Source of the DNA: Cylindrotheca closterium
Lineage: Eukaryota > Bacillariophyta > Bacillariophyceae > Bacillariales > Bacillariaceae
Direction of reading: 5' to 3'
DNA length: 64,000 nucleotides
Assembly: GCA_933822405.4 (NCBI GenBank)
Contig: CAKOGP040001847.1
Span: 62,001 to 126,000, forward strand
Shown: positions 45,039-53,736 of the stretch, one piece after another
How the letters are laid out: each line of letters opens with the position of its first letter
Numbering within the stretch: the first letter of the stretch is position 1
Program-made: the position numbers and the translations under genes
The notes under the pieces: generated by a model
Told to the model about the DNA's origin: nothing
Database searches by the model: none
The model's input: the letters and a program-made list of their open reading frames with translations, nothing else

Positions 45039-46298
45039 TTACAAGATACTATGACAAGCTGTGACCACTGATACAAAAATGATCGAGCGGAAGATGGATA
45101 TAATATGTCCCGCACTGGCCCCGTTCCTCGTTTGTTCTTTTTGTTCGTCAGCCAAAACGAGTTCAGGAAAGGGATCTGGTAATGATGGCAAACTTATTGG
45201 GCTTTGCCCTGTGGTTCGATCAACGAGCGAAGGATTCGTGTCCAGTTCATAATTCTTCACAAAGTTCCACAAGAGCTCTGTGGAATCAAAATTGGTTGGT
45301 ACTTCGTCTCTTCGAAAGGTTTCTACCCCAAGGTAAGGTGAGTGGCCAGCCCCTTCCACCGCATATAACGTCACATTGGCATTGTTCTTGCAACCCGTAG
45401 AAGAGAATTCTGTAACGGTATTATTCGAACCCAAGAATTCTTCCGTCTTTGTCTCCTTGAAAGATGAACATTCATTTGCTTTTGAAATGATGTCATGAGT
45501 GGTTTCCGCCGAATGAAACAAAAAGTTTCCTTTGTAGGGCACCACTCGGTCGTTCGTACCATGAACAAGAGCCATTGGAGTGGCATGGTAGGAACCTGGA
45601 AATGGTGTAATGGCGCTTCCAGCATGGCATCCGACTGCTGCAATTATGTCCGAGCTCTGGGCGGCAATCGAGATGGCAGCCATGCATCCATTGGAGTGTC
45701 CCGCTAGATAGATTCGTTTGGCATCAATTGTGACGCGATTCGACGTTTGAATTGGTACATCACGATTTATAACTGCAGCGATCTGACGAAAGACGGCGGC
45801 ATCTTGCGTGACGACTGGTCGAATACGTCTGGAACAACAGCAGGAGTGGGCTTCGTCACCAAAATCATCCTTGGCACCTCCCGGCAAGCCCCAACACGTC
45901 AAGTCGGCAATTTCCGGATCCGTAGTTCCCAGGGGATACACCAAGACGAAGCAGTGCTCTTGTGCCATTTCTTTCCATCGCGTCAATTCAGCAGTTTTGC
46001 TCGGACAAGATGCCAACCCATGAGCGTCGAATACCAGAGGGGAATCTGGACCAGCACAGTCTGGGATGATGGTGAAGAAGCACCGTCTTCCTTCAAAAGT
46101 CGGGCTCTCGATGCAGGTACGAGTACCTCCATATTTGGCAAGACTATCCGCTCCAATGTCACAATTCGGTCGGGCGTTGCTCTTTTTAGCAAGATCCTGA
46201 ATGTCAATCTCAGAGATTGCATCACACCTTTCGAGTGATACCAGACCGACCCATAAAAAGAAAATGATGCATCGTTCTGTGCAATTGTTCATCATCAT
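45039..46298 (-). CDS. Secreted esterase, feruloyl-esterase/PHB-depolymerase type
   Basis: A 419-residue alpha/beta hydrolase. A signal peptide covers the first ~25 residues (IIFFLWVGLVSLERCDA). The nucleophile elbow is GHSNGCMAA near residue 197. An acid (VHGTNDRVVPY) and a late His (AGHSPYLG) complete a plausible Ser-Asp-His triad. Cysteine pairs, including CCCSRR, suggest an extracellular disulfide-bonded protein. The C-terminus ends in a hydrophobic run (IISIFRSIIFVSVVTACHSIL) after a small-residue patch (NGASAG), which fits a GPI-anchor signal. The substrate (a polymer ester or polysaccharide ester) is not certain. Confidence 0.8.
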   Translation of the reverse strand: MMMNNCTERCIIFFLWVGLVSLERCDAISEIDIQDLAKKSNARPNCDIGADSLAKYGGTRTCIESPTFEGRRCFFTIIPDCAGPDSPLVFDAHGLASCPSKTAELTRWKEMAQEHCFVLVYPLGTTDPEIADLTCWGLPGGAKDDFGDEAHSCCCSRRIRPVVTQDAAVFRQIAAVINRDVPIQTSNRVTIDAKRIYLAGHSNGCMAAISIAAQSSDIIAAVGCHAGSAITPFPGSYHATPMALVHGTNDRVVPYKGNFLFHSAETTHDIISKANECSSFKETKTEEFLGSNNTVTEFSSTGCKNNANVTLYAVEGAGHSPYLGVETFRRDEVPTNFDSTELLWNFVKNYELDTNPSLVDRTTGQSPISLPSLPDPFPELVLADEQKEQTRNGASAGHIISIFRSIIFVSVVTACHSIL

Positions 46299-46694
46299 TG
46301 CGCTCTGTTGATTCTGCGACCGGCTCTGTGGCTATCAGGGATACTCTAACCACATGGTGTTTGATTCTTCTTTCCGTAACTCGGAAGTTTGATGGAGCGT
46401 TATATGTATAAAATGTGAGATGTGATGTGGTTTCTCGGAAGATGATCAGTCGTAGGTATAATATTGTTGGCATTGGCGGGAAGCAACAAATGAGTCCCGT
46501 ATGATGATACCCGCTATACCTGCGGGTGGGCCTGTGGGCGGGGGATGCAAATTTTGGAGGATTGGAAACGAAAATACTACTGCGCTGGTACACCGTAGAG
46601 CTGTTTCTTACTTATTTCAGTAACCTCGTCCAAACAGACATCCAATTAATTTAGCGTGAATACAATGATTATATCTAATCTGAACTATCACTAT
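46299..46694. other. Intergenic, nothing recognised
   Basis: Between the esterase start and the LRR/ankyrin 3' end. No supported feature. Confidence 0.5.
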
Positions 46695-48338
46695 TTATTC
46701 TTTCCCAAGGAAGGGCAAAACATTCTCGACCACAATGGAAATGCCACAATGGACTCGACAACTTTCTCGATCGGTGCTTTCTCGACCCGATGTATTCCCG
46801 CTCAATCTGATTCTCCAAAGAAACAATTCCACCAACGAAAGCGCTTCGAACAATTCCAACTTTGAAAGCCTATCCAAAAGAGATTGGAGTTCACTGTTCA
46901 TGACCAAAGGACAATCAGCCTTCGCGACGCCTTCCATCAGGACCAATAGCTCTTGCTTCCAGCGATCTAGACCAAGGTGCGCAACTCTTTGTTCCACAAT
47001 TTTCTGCATCAACCATCGAGTCACCTGCAAACCTCCCTCGGAACGATTCTTGCCAAGATAGTCCAGTACAATTGATCCAAACCGATCTTTTGCTGACATG
47101 ATTAGATCGACCGAAGTGAAGAGCATTTGAAAAAGTTCCAGTCTTGGTGTTTGAGCCAGAGCCAAAATGTGCAATGGAGTCATTCCAAAGGCATCCGTTT
47201 GGATGAGATCGAATGGGTTTTCAATTAGAATATCCCTGATTCGTTGAAGGGTGTCGTTTATGGGATGGTAGCTGTGAAAGTAGCAGATTCTGTGAAGAGG
47301 ACGATCATCAAATCGATGTTGCAGCTCTGTCAAAAGATCTCCCCAATTTTGTGCCACTTTCGCAAGCTGGAAGTCTTCCGGGATCGATTCATCCAAGACT
47401 TCATTGGACACCACCTGTTCTGATGGAGGCAGATAAAGATTCACCAAAGCTTGCCATCTGAACACGTCTACCCAGTTTTCAACTTCTCCAAAGGCAAGTA
47501 GTTCGATCTTTTCCAATCCTTCTGGAAGTTCCAGTGATAGTAAGGATGCACACCCTTCAAACGGATTGCACTGTCCTCTGCATCCGATCGACGTGATTTT
47601 CGGTGGCACGCGGACATGTGTCAGTTTGGAGCAGCTACTGAATGTTCCTTGCTCGATGGACCCTTCGAGATTAGGCGGAAGTGTTATCCATGACAGCTCC
47701 AAAGCATGGCCAAAAGCAAGGCGTCCAATCGTCAAGCATTGGGTACAGTGCAATAATTCCATTTTCTTCAAGGCTCGACAACCCCCGAAAGCGAATCCCC
47801 CAATTGACTTGATTGTTCTTGGAATATCAAACTCCTCCACTTTACCGCACCCAAAGAAAAGTTGATTCTCGATTACCTCTAGCCTTGGTGGTAGGATTAT
47901 GGATTCCAACTGTAGACACCATTTGATAGCCCCGGGCCCAAACAATTTCACTGTAGCAGGAAGTTGAAGATGGCGTAAATTTGTCCACGCAAAAGCGCCT
48001 TCTCCAATGACTTCAAGTCCTAGAGGCAAATCAATCGAGCGTAAACACGTACAATCATAGAATGCATGGAATGGAATCTCTCGCAACATAAAGGGAAATT
48101 TGACATTGGTCAGCGATTCGCAGTCGTCAAAAGCAGATTCTCCAATGGTGCGAACACCTTCTTCGAAGATTACTTCTTCCAATGACTTGCAACTCCGGAA
48201 GATATTAGCAGGAAGGACACGAACGGATCCATCAACTCGAACAAACCTCACATGTCTAGGAACTTGTTCTCTGGTGGTTGAAGCTGTGACAACAAAGATC
48301 CAGTTTGGGTGAAACCCCCCCACCACAAGGGCTGCCAT
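46695..48338 (-). CDS. BspA-type LRR protein with ankyrin-like C-terminus
   Basis: A 547-residue intronless protein. Residues ~45-300 carry about nine LRR_5 (BspA-like) repeats of ~23 residues with the pattern 'ig.gAF..C..L..i.lP'. Examples are TIGESAFDDCESLTNVKFP, VIGEGAFAWTNLRHLQLP and SIGGFAFGGCRALKKMEL. The C-terminal part has DAFGMTPLHILALAQ and a similar second helix pair, resembling ankyrin repeats. This combination is common in diatom genomes; cell function is unknown, and protein-binding is assumed from the fold. The pseudogene at 40918-41992 is of the same kind. Confidence 0.85.
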   Translation of the reverse strand: MAALVVGGFHPNWIFVVTASTTREQVPRHVRFVRVDGSVRVLPANIFRSCKSLEEVIFEEGVRTIGESAFDDCESLTNVKFPFMLREIPFHAFYDCTCLRSIDLPLGLEVIGEGAFAWTNLRHLQLPATVKLFGPGAIKWCLQLESIILPPRLEVIENQLFFGCGKVEEFDIPRTIKSIGGFAFGGCRALKKMELLHCTQCLTIGRLAFGHALELSWITLPPNLEGSIEQGTFSSCSKLTHVRVPPKITSIGCRGQCNPFEGCASLLSLELPEGLEKIELLAFGEVENWVDVFRWQALVNLYLPPSEQVVSNEVLDESIPEDFQLAKVAQNWGDLLTELQHRFDDRPLHRICYFHSYHPINDTLQRIRDILIENPFDLIQTDAFGMTPLHILALAQTPRLELFQMLFTSVDLIMSAKDRFGSIVLDYLGKNRSEGGLQVTRWLMQKIVEQRVAHLGLDRWKQELLVLMEGVAKADCPLVMNSELQSLLDRLSKLELFEALSLVELFLWRIRLSGNTSGRESTDRESCRVHCGISIVVENVLPFLGKE

Positions 48339-48660
48339 GGCGTATGGTTGTAGGAATGAAACTGGAAGGTTGCAATTCAGTTGGGACCTTGAGATATTGC
48401 CCTATCACTTACTGTAGGCCTTGTTGTGTCGGTAGCGTAGTGTGCTCACCAATGACATACTGAATACTGTACCGTGAGATAGTATATTCATATGAGAGAA
48501 GACATCATTTTTATAGGAGTCGTCGTCATCGATTTACAAAAAAATCGACTGCCGGCGGACGGTGTCGTAACGACACGCCGGTATTTTCAATTTCATAATA
48601 TTTTCACGATGACATTCTATATAAAATAAAATAACCGCCTACAGTATATATCAGACTTTG
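48339..48660. other. Divergent promoter region, LRR / J-protein
   Basis: No gene. It has a CG-rich, partly palindromic patch near 48547-48583 (CTGCCGGCGGAC, CGACACGCCGG) and TA-rich sequence up to the J-protein start. Confidence 0.45.
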
Positions 48661-50629
48661 ATGAGGAAGATTCATCCTAAACAAAGAGGGTGCTGTAGAA
48701 GAAGGTATTACGCATTGAAATGGATGACAATACCATGTTTACTGGTTTTCCTTGTGACAAGGACTGAAGGGCGATCATTCTTCGATCGTCAACATTCGTC
48801 GCATCAGGTAGATGATCCATATGGTGCTCTGGGAGTTGGACGCTATGCTTCGAATGACGAAATAAAAGCTGCATATCGAGCAAAGGTATGGTACAGTATG
48901 ATTTTGATGCACCGAGTTGGACACCACAGGAATCAGTTGGTTTTTGGCCTATTCTATCCGACCTTTCATTATTTCTCATTTTCTCGTGTGTATATGTCCT
49001 TCTCTGTCGACTTCTCGACGACAGGCCAAAGAGTGGCACCCCGACAAAAACCCAAAGGACCCAGAGCTATCAGCGCAAAAATTTCGTGAAATAGCCTCTG
49101 CCTATGAAATCTTATCGGATCCCATTCGAAAGAGGCAGTATGACGATCAGCTGAGACGAAAAGAGCGATTCCGAGAACAACAAGGGCAACAAAAGCGTCA
49201 TCAGCAAGAGCGAGAACGCCGCACTCGGATGCAGCGAGAGCGGGAAGCAGCATCCAAACGAGATGCCTTTCTACCAGAGGCAAGGAAATTGCAAAAAGAA
49301 AAAGTGATTCGAATATCAACCACTGACGATCTGGAGCAGATTGCGTTTGAAAATCATGAACGTACATTCAAGACCAACCTTCTTTTGGTATTTGTAGCAA
49401 ACAAGAAGGTGGAGAAATTTGTCGATGATCAATTACTCTTTCCTTATATCTCGAACATTGAAGGGATAAAGGGTGATGAAGATTTTTTCTTGCCCATCAA
49501 AGTTAGGTACAACCGAGATACCGATCTGACAAGGCTGTTTCAGGTACCACACTATGCCCAACGCTCTGGCAATGCTTTCATCGTCCTTGGGAAGAAAGGG
49601 CAGAACCCTTTCCAAAAGCTTTCATCCTATACGGCTGCGCCAGGAGGGGATGCGCATGCTCAGTTTGAAGATTGGGTTACCAAGCAACTATCGATCGAAG
49701 TGGTGGTACTGAACCACCATCACTCCAATGTGATTGTCTTTCAAAAGACAAGGCTTGCTTCCAGCAAAGAATCGATGGAACAGCGTTTCATTGTCAAACC
49801 TCTCCGGGGACAACGACTGAATCTTCGTTTGGGAGACACGATCCTTGCAATGGACAGCAATGTAGACCGGTGGCCTGGCCACCAGCCCAATTTGGACATG
49901 ACCAAAATCCTACTGTCACAGGAAAAAGTCATGCTGGGCCAGTGGAGACCTTGGCGGCATGATGACGATGGGCATCCAATCAAGATTCATATTCACTCCA
50001 AGCGATGTGTGGATTGGAGCATCTTTTGTTGGGATTGGATGAGACGCCAAACGACGAAACCATGTGGAGATCAACCTGAATTTCTTCACTCTATGTGTGC
50101 CAAGTCCTGTGGCGTCTGCCATGACAATTTTCCATTTTCGGCCATGGCGTATATACCGTCCTACTACGGTTTGTGGCACGAACCACTTTCCTATTGGCCT
50201 GAGTGGTCTCACGACGTGTTGCGGTTTGTCCGGGTCTTTGCCAAGGATGTCGACCATGTCTGGAGGTTTCGCAAGAATGCTGGATTCGCATTTTTTCTTG
50301 GCGGAATCGTATTGGGATATATAGTCGACAGTTTCTTGACTGCACTACAATCCCACTCGTCGTTTGTTGGAATACTGGCGCAAGCCCTACTCTGGCCGTT
50401 TGTAATTGTGGGTGTTCCCATGGCGGCTGTCTACAGTTTGATTATTGTTGATGATCGGCACCCCTTTGTGAAAGACATGGTCCATGTCATTGACTACCGT
50501 AAAAATGTGATGGCAGTTCTGATATTGATTGGTTTCCTACTTGCTTTCCCCATTTGTTGGATGGTGAAGCATGATGGCGATTCGAACAATAGAAAAGACA
50601 ATGTCCAAGGCAAAACGAAAACTGAGTGA
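48661..50629 (+). CDS. Membrane J-domain protein with ShKT domain
   Basis: Predicted 609-residue protein. Exon 1 is 48661-48885 and exon 2 is 49025-50629; the 139-base intron (GTATGG…GACAG) splits the J-domain and rejoins as AYRAKAKEWHPDKNP with an intact HPD (residues 80-82). A signal or anchor helix lies near residues 22-33. A charged coiled region (~110-165) is followed by a possible thioredoxin-like stretch (NLLLVFVANKK). A ShKT-type six-cysteine module follows (~402-435; CVDWSIFCWDWM … MCAKSCGVC). Three hydrophobic helices are near residues 493-515, 521-549 and 569-590. It is likely an ER membrane co-chaperone. The position of the ShKT module on the lumenal side with the J-domain is inferred. 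Confidence 0.85.
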
Positions 50630-50776
50630 CCGACGCTACAGCTATAGTGCCCATTCACAATGCAATAGATAGAACGCATAAAAGTAGATCATGACAAATC
50701 TTATAGCTTTTTTTTCAAAACGCTATTAGTAATAGTACCCCCACTGTACCCATTGATTGCTTCCGAGACAACCAAA

Positions 50777-51283
50777 CTATTCGAAAATGGACTTGGCCTT
50801 GGCCATGTCCCTATCCAATTGTTTTTGCCTCCGTTTATTCCGTTCCTCCACCAATCCTTCCAATCCTCCCCATCGCGTCCGCGCCTTTTGCCTTACTTGA
50901 CTTCTCAAGTAAAGCTTCATGGGCTTCCAAGATGCATGATGCGGATTGGGCTTCTCCTCCACTTGACATACGGCCAAGGTCCCTAACGGAAGGCAATAGG
51001 TCTTCATGGCCTCCGATTTGGTGACCCATTCCGATGCTCCCACTTCAAATTCTTCCAATTCTACATCTTCTTCTTCTTCCTGCTTCTTATTGGCTACTTC
51101 CAACTTTTGTTTCTTGTTGGCTGTAGCTTCCAAAGTCTCTCCTTTTAGAGAATTCAATGCTCGTTTCTTCTCGTCCGCTTCCTCCTTCTCCTTGGCCAAT
51201 CGCTCCATACGCTCCTTCTTGAGTCGTAGCGCTCTTTCCCTATTCTTCCTAATTCGTTCTTTTTGTTCTTCTGTCAATGTCAT
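50777..51283 (-). CDS. XPA-like DNA repair protein without zinc finger
   Basis: A 168-residue intronless protein. The start LTEEQKERIRKNRERALRLK resembles the XPA/Rad14 N-terminal helix. The C-terminal half matches the XPA DNA-binding subdomain: EWVTKSEAMKTYCLPLGTLAV, NPHHASWKPMKLYLRSQV, and RWGGLEGLVEERNKRR. The four-cysteine zinc finger that normally sits between these parts is absent and replaced by an acidic/lysine-rich coil (residues ~60-80). It could be a shortened XPA or a distinct XPA_C-only family; damage-recognition is therefore uncertain. A GTGTGT-rich tract lies just upstream of the start (51285-51312 on the plus strand). Confidence 0.75.
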   Translation of the reverse strand: MTLTEEQKERIRKNRERALRLKKERMERLAKEKEEADEKKRALNSLKGETLEATANKKQKLEVANKKQEEEEDVELEEFEVGASEWVTKSEAMKTYCLPLGTLAVCQVEEKPNPHHASWKPMKLYLRSQVRQKARTRWGGLEGLVEERNKRRQKQLDRDMAKAKSIFE

Positions 51284-51435
51284 GATGTGTGTCTGTGTGT
51301 GTATGTGTGTGTTTCTTCTGTTTTTTCTTCGTTTTTTTCTGTTGTTGTTGTAATGAGAGATTTTCTGATGACGCTGATAATTTTGCTTGGGTTTGTACAA
51401 AATGCATGCGCTCCCCCACCCCCTCACAATTACTA

Positions 51436-51636
51436 CTACTTGGTGATCGGAGGTGGAGTAGGATTACTATTCGATGAGGATTCACTGCTGGTGCTTCCGC
51501 TCATGAACAAAAAGGCCAAATGCAAGGCACCAAAGTAAAGTCCTAGGGTACCAAAGTTCCAAAGTTGTTGACCCAAGACTGATCCACCTTCTCCACCAGC
51601 ACCTCCTTGCGCTCCGTTTGGTTGCAATACAAACAT
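51436..51636 (-). CDS. Small single-span membrane protein (tentative)
   Basis: A 66-residue frame from an ATG. A Gly-rich N-terminus is followed by one hydrophobic span (LWNFGTLGLYFGALHLAFLF) and a Ser/Pro-rich tail. The shape is that of a small organelle membrane protein, but I recognise no family. It lies 153 bases upstream of the XPA-like gene on the same strand, so it could instead be chance coding in that gene's upstream region. Confidence 0.35.
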   Translation of the reverse strand: MFVLQPNGAQGGAGGEGGSVLGQQLWNFGTLGLYFGALHLAFLFMSGSTSSESSSNSNPTPPPITK

Positions 51637-51769
51637 AACAATCTATGTAACAATATAAACCTAAATGGATTGCGGGATATGTGCGGAAAAGGACGTGTTC
51701 GTGGTATAACGATATGCTCGGTCTACGGATGGGCCAAAATGAAACGGTTGGATGACGGATGGACGCTAA

Positions 51770-53095
51770 GGCCCATTCCAAATGACCAAAATTCGATGTA
51801 TGAGATTCGATGTATTTTGTCTGCTCTTCAACCGTTTTATACGTCGAATCAAAAACCTATACATCGAATTAATTGCGGGCAAATTGCGAGGTAATTAATT
51901 TACTGTATTTTCGATGTATAGCCAATCAAAACTCAGAAACGCCCACAATCCGAATTCTTACTCATTTCCAGGATTTTCTCGGTTCTCGCATGATTTGACA
52001 ATAATCATTCATGACCGTTCATCATTGAAACGCAGCAATGAACAATGATAGTGGAACCGGTCTCGATGGAAGACTGCTCCTGTTTTTGCTTATTTCTGTC
52101 TGCATCTTAGAAAGTGCGCAATCCCTGAGCAGGGAAAACAGGGGAAATCTTCTTCAGACTTATAATTCGGAACAACGTCTCATGAATAGATCCCGCCCAA
52201 GCGTTCCAAAGCGGAGGAGCTTAGGAAAAGAGACCTATTTGTGGCTGGCAACTCGGCCTACGGATTTGTGACATTTTTAATGACAGCTTATGACAAAGAA
52301 GAGATGAAAGATGATGCTCTTGATATGAAGGATGCTTCCAACTTTATCTCTCGTCATGTCGGATCTACGTCGAATGTGCCTTTGGAGAGTTGGTGATGAG
52401 ATGGGGGATTTTATGGAGGACCCTTCACTTTCGCCAAGAAAAGTGCATGGAGATTATCTGAGTGTGTATGCCTCTTCACGACTTCATACTGGATTATCCG
52501 AAGTTCAGAATTTTGACTTTAAAATGGACCAACTGCAACAACACATCACACAAGCGACAGGAGAAATACCTCTGCCCACGGTCAGTGACAACAATTGGCC
52601 GAAACCCTCCGACCGGCGAATGGAAAAGCACTTGGCGAGGATATTCGTTTTACCTTGGCTTACAAGCTAGCGTCTGCTGGTATGAGTCGGCCAATGGTAA
52701 CTGGCAAGCATAGTACCAACGAGCATGGTCCCGTTTATATGACAGAGTAGAAGCGTTGTTTAGCTAAAATCTAACCTAGACTATTACTTGACCTACTTTA
52801 ACAAATTCCAAATACTAATCATCACCAAATAAACCATTCTGGTCCGCTTCATCCTTGGCTTTGCGACGACTACCGGTATGTACCGGTACCAAAAGCTTTG
52901 TAAGACTTCAAATGGCGCGAAAAGGATTGAAATCGGAGAATTTTACTTAATGGATTTGTCTAATACAATGAAAAATAAAGCGTCATTCCAATTGGATTTG
53001 AAAAAATTCGACGTATAAAATCCGTTGAAAACAGACGTTGTACGTCGATTCAAATACAAGGAAAATACGCGAAATTCGTCCATTTGGAATGGGCC
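51770..53095. mobile_element. PIF/Harbinger-like TIR element (non-autonomous, 1.3 kb)
   Basis: The left end GGCCCATTCCAAATG at 51770 is matched in inverted orientation at the right end (CATTTGGAATGGGCC, ending 53095). Similarity continues inward for roughly 100 bases with divergence, including TTTATACGTCGAAT on both arms. Directly outside both ends is TAA (51767-51769 and 53096-53098), a 3-base target duplication. A TWA-type 3-base duplication with GGCC-type ends is what PIF/Harbinger elements produce. No transposase is visible inside. Confidence 0.75.
52038..52715 (+). pseudogene. Possible broken gene inside the TIR element
   Basis: From 52038 a frame encodes a signal-peptide-like start (LLLFLLISVCILESAQS) and ends at 52271. 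An overlapping frame from ~52195 (KAEELRKRDLFVAG… to a stop at ~52398) and a third from 52332 (GDEMGDFMEDPSLSPRK…) look protein-like. No splice signals join them clearly. It may be a captured host-gene fragment decaying in three frames, or chance. No family is recognised. Confidence 0.35.
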
Positions 53096-53736
53096 TAAAT
53101 CTCTTCATGATTCGATTCGATTCATGATTCATGGTAGCTAGCTAATGCCCTACTCTTGCCACTGTACCGTGAGAATCCCGATCCAACCTCAACATCAAAG
53201 TGCCACTGCTTGATGTTTTTTCATATTCTTGGACCCTCGTAATATTTTGTACAGAGGGTTTGGCTTGAAAAATCAGACATGACGTACCGTATGACAAACA
53301 AGGCTACTATGTCGGTTATTCCTCAGTAGTTGATCGGTTGAGTCGGTCAAAGCGGCATCATGGAAATAAACGAATGAGAAAAATAACACAATCCAAGAAA
53401 TATAGTACTCGTATACTCGATCGTACTCCCAAACACCAAATCACTCACTGTTATTATACTCTCGGTATCCCATTTTAACATTATGTAACTCTCACACACA
53501 AAGAATTTTTTAAAGGCCATGATATTTCCTGCCGTTTTCTGCGAGCGGTCTTGCAGTTTCATCGGGTTCACTCCAAAACCTCAAAAGTAAGCCAAGCTGC
53601 ATTTCTGAGAAAAAAAGTAACCGGTTGGGTCACTTTGCACAAATTACAAACCATTCGTTGCAGAATCAATCAACCAAGCAAGTAAGCAACATATCGGCTA
53701 GTACGATCCTCATTCGAAACGCTCGTCGACACAATC
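53096..53736. other. Flank of the PP2C/5S array
   Basis: No gene is supported. Positions 53171-53224 resemble the segments at 56195 and 59189 (GAGAATCC…CAACCTC…CACTGCTTGA), the first of three array-flank copies. Confidence 0.6.
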
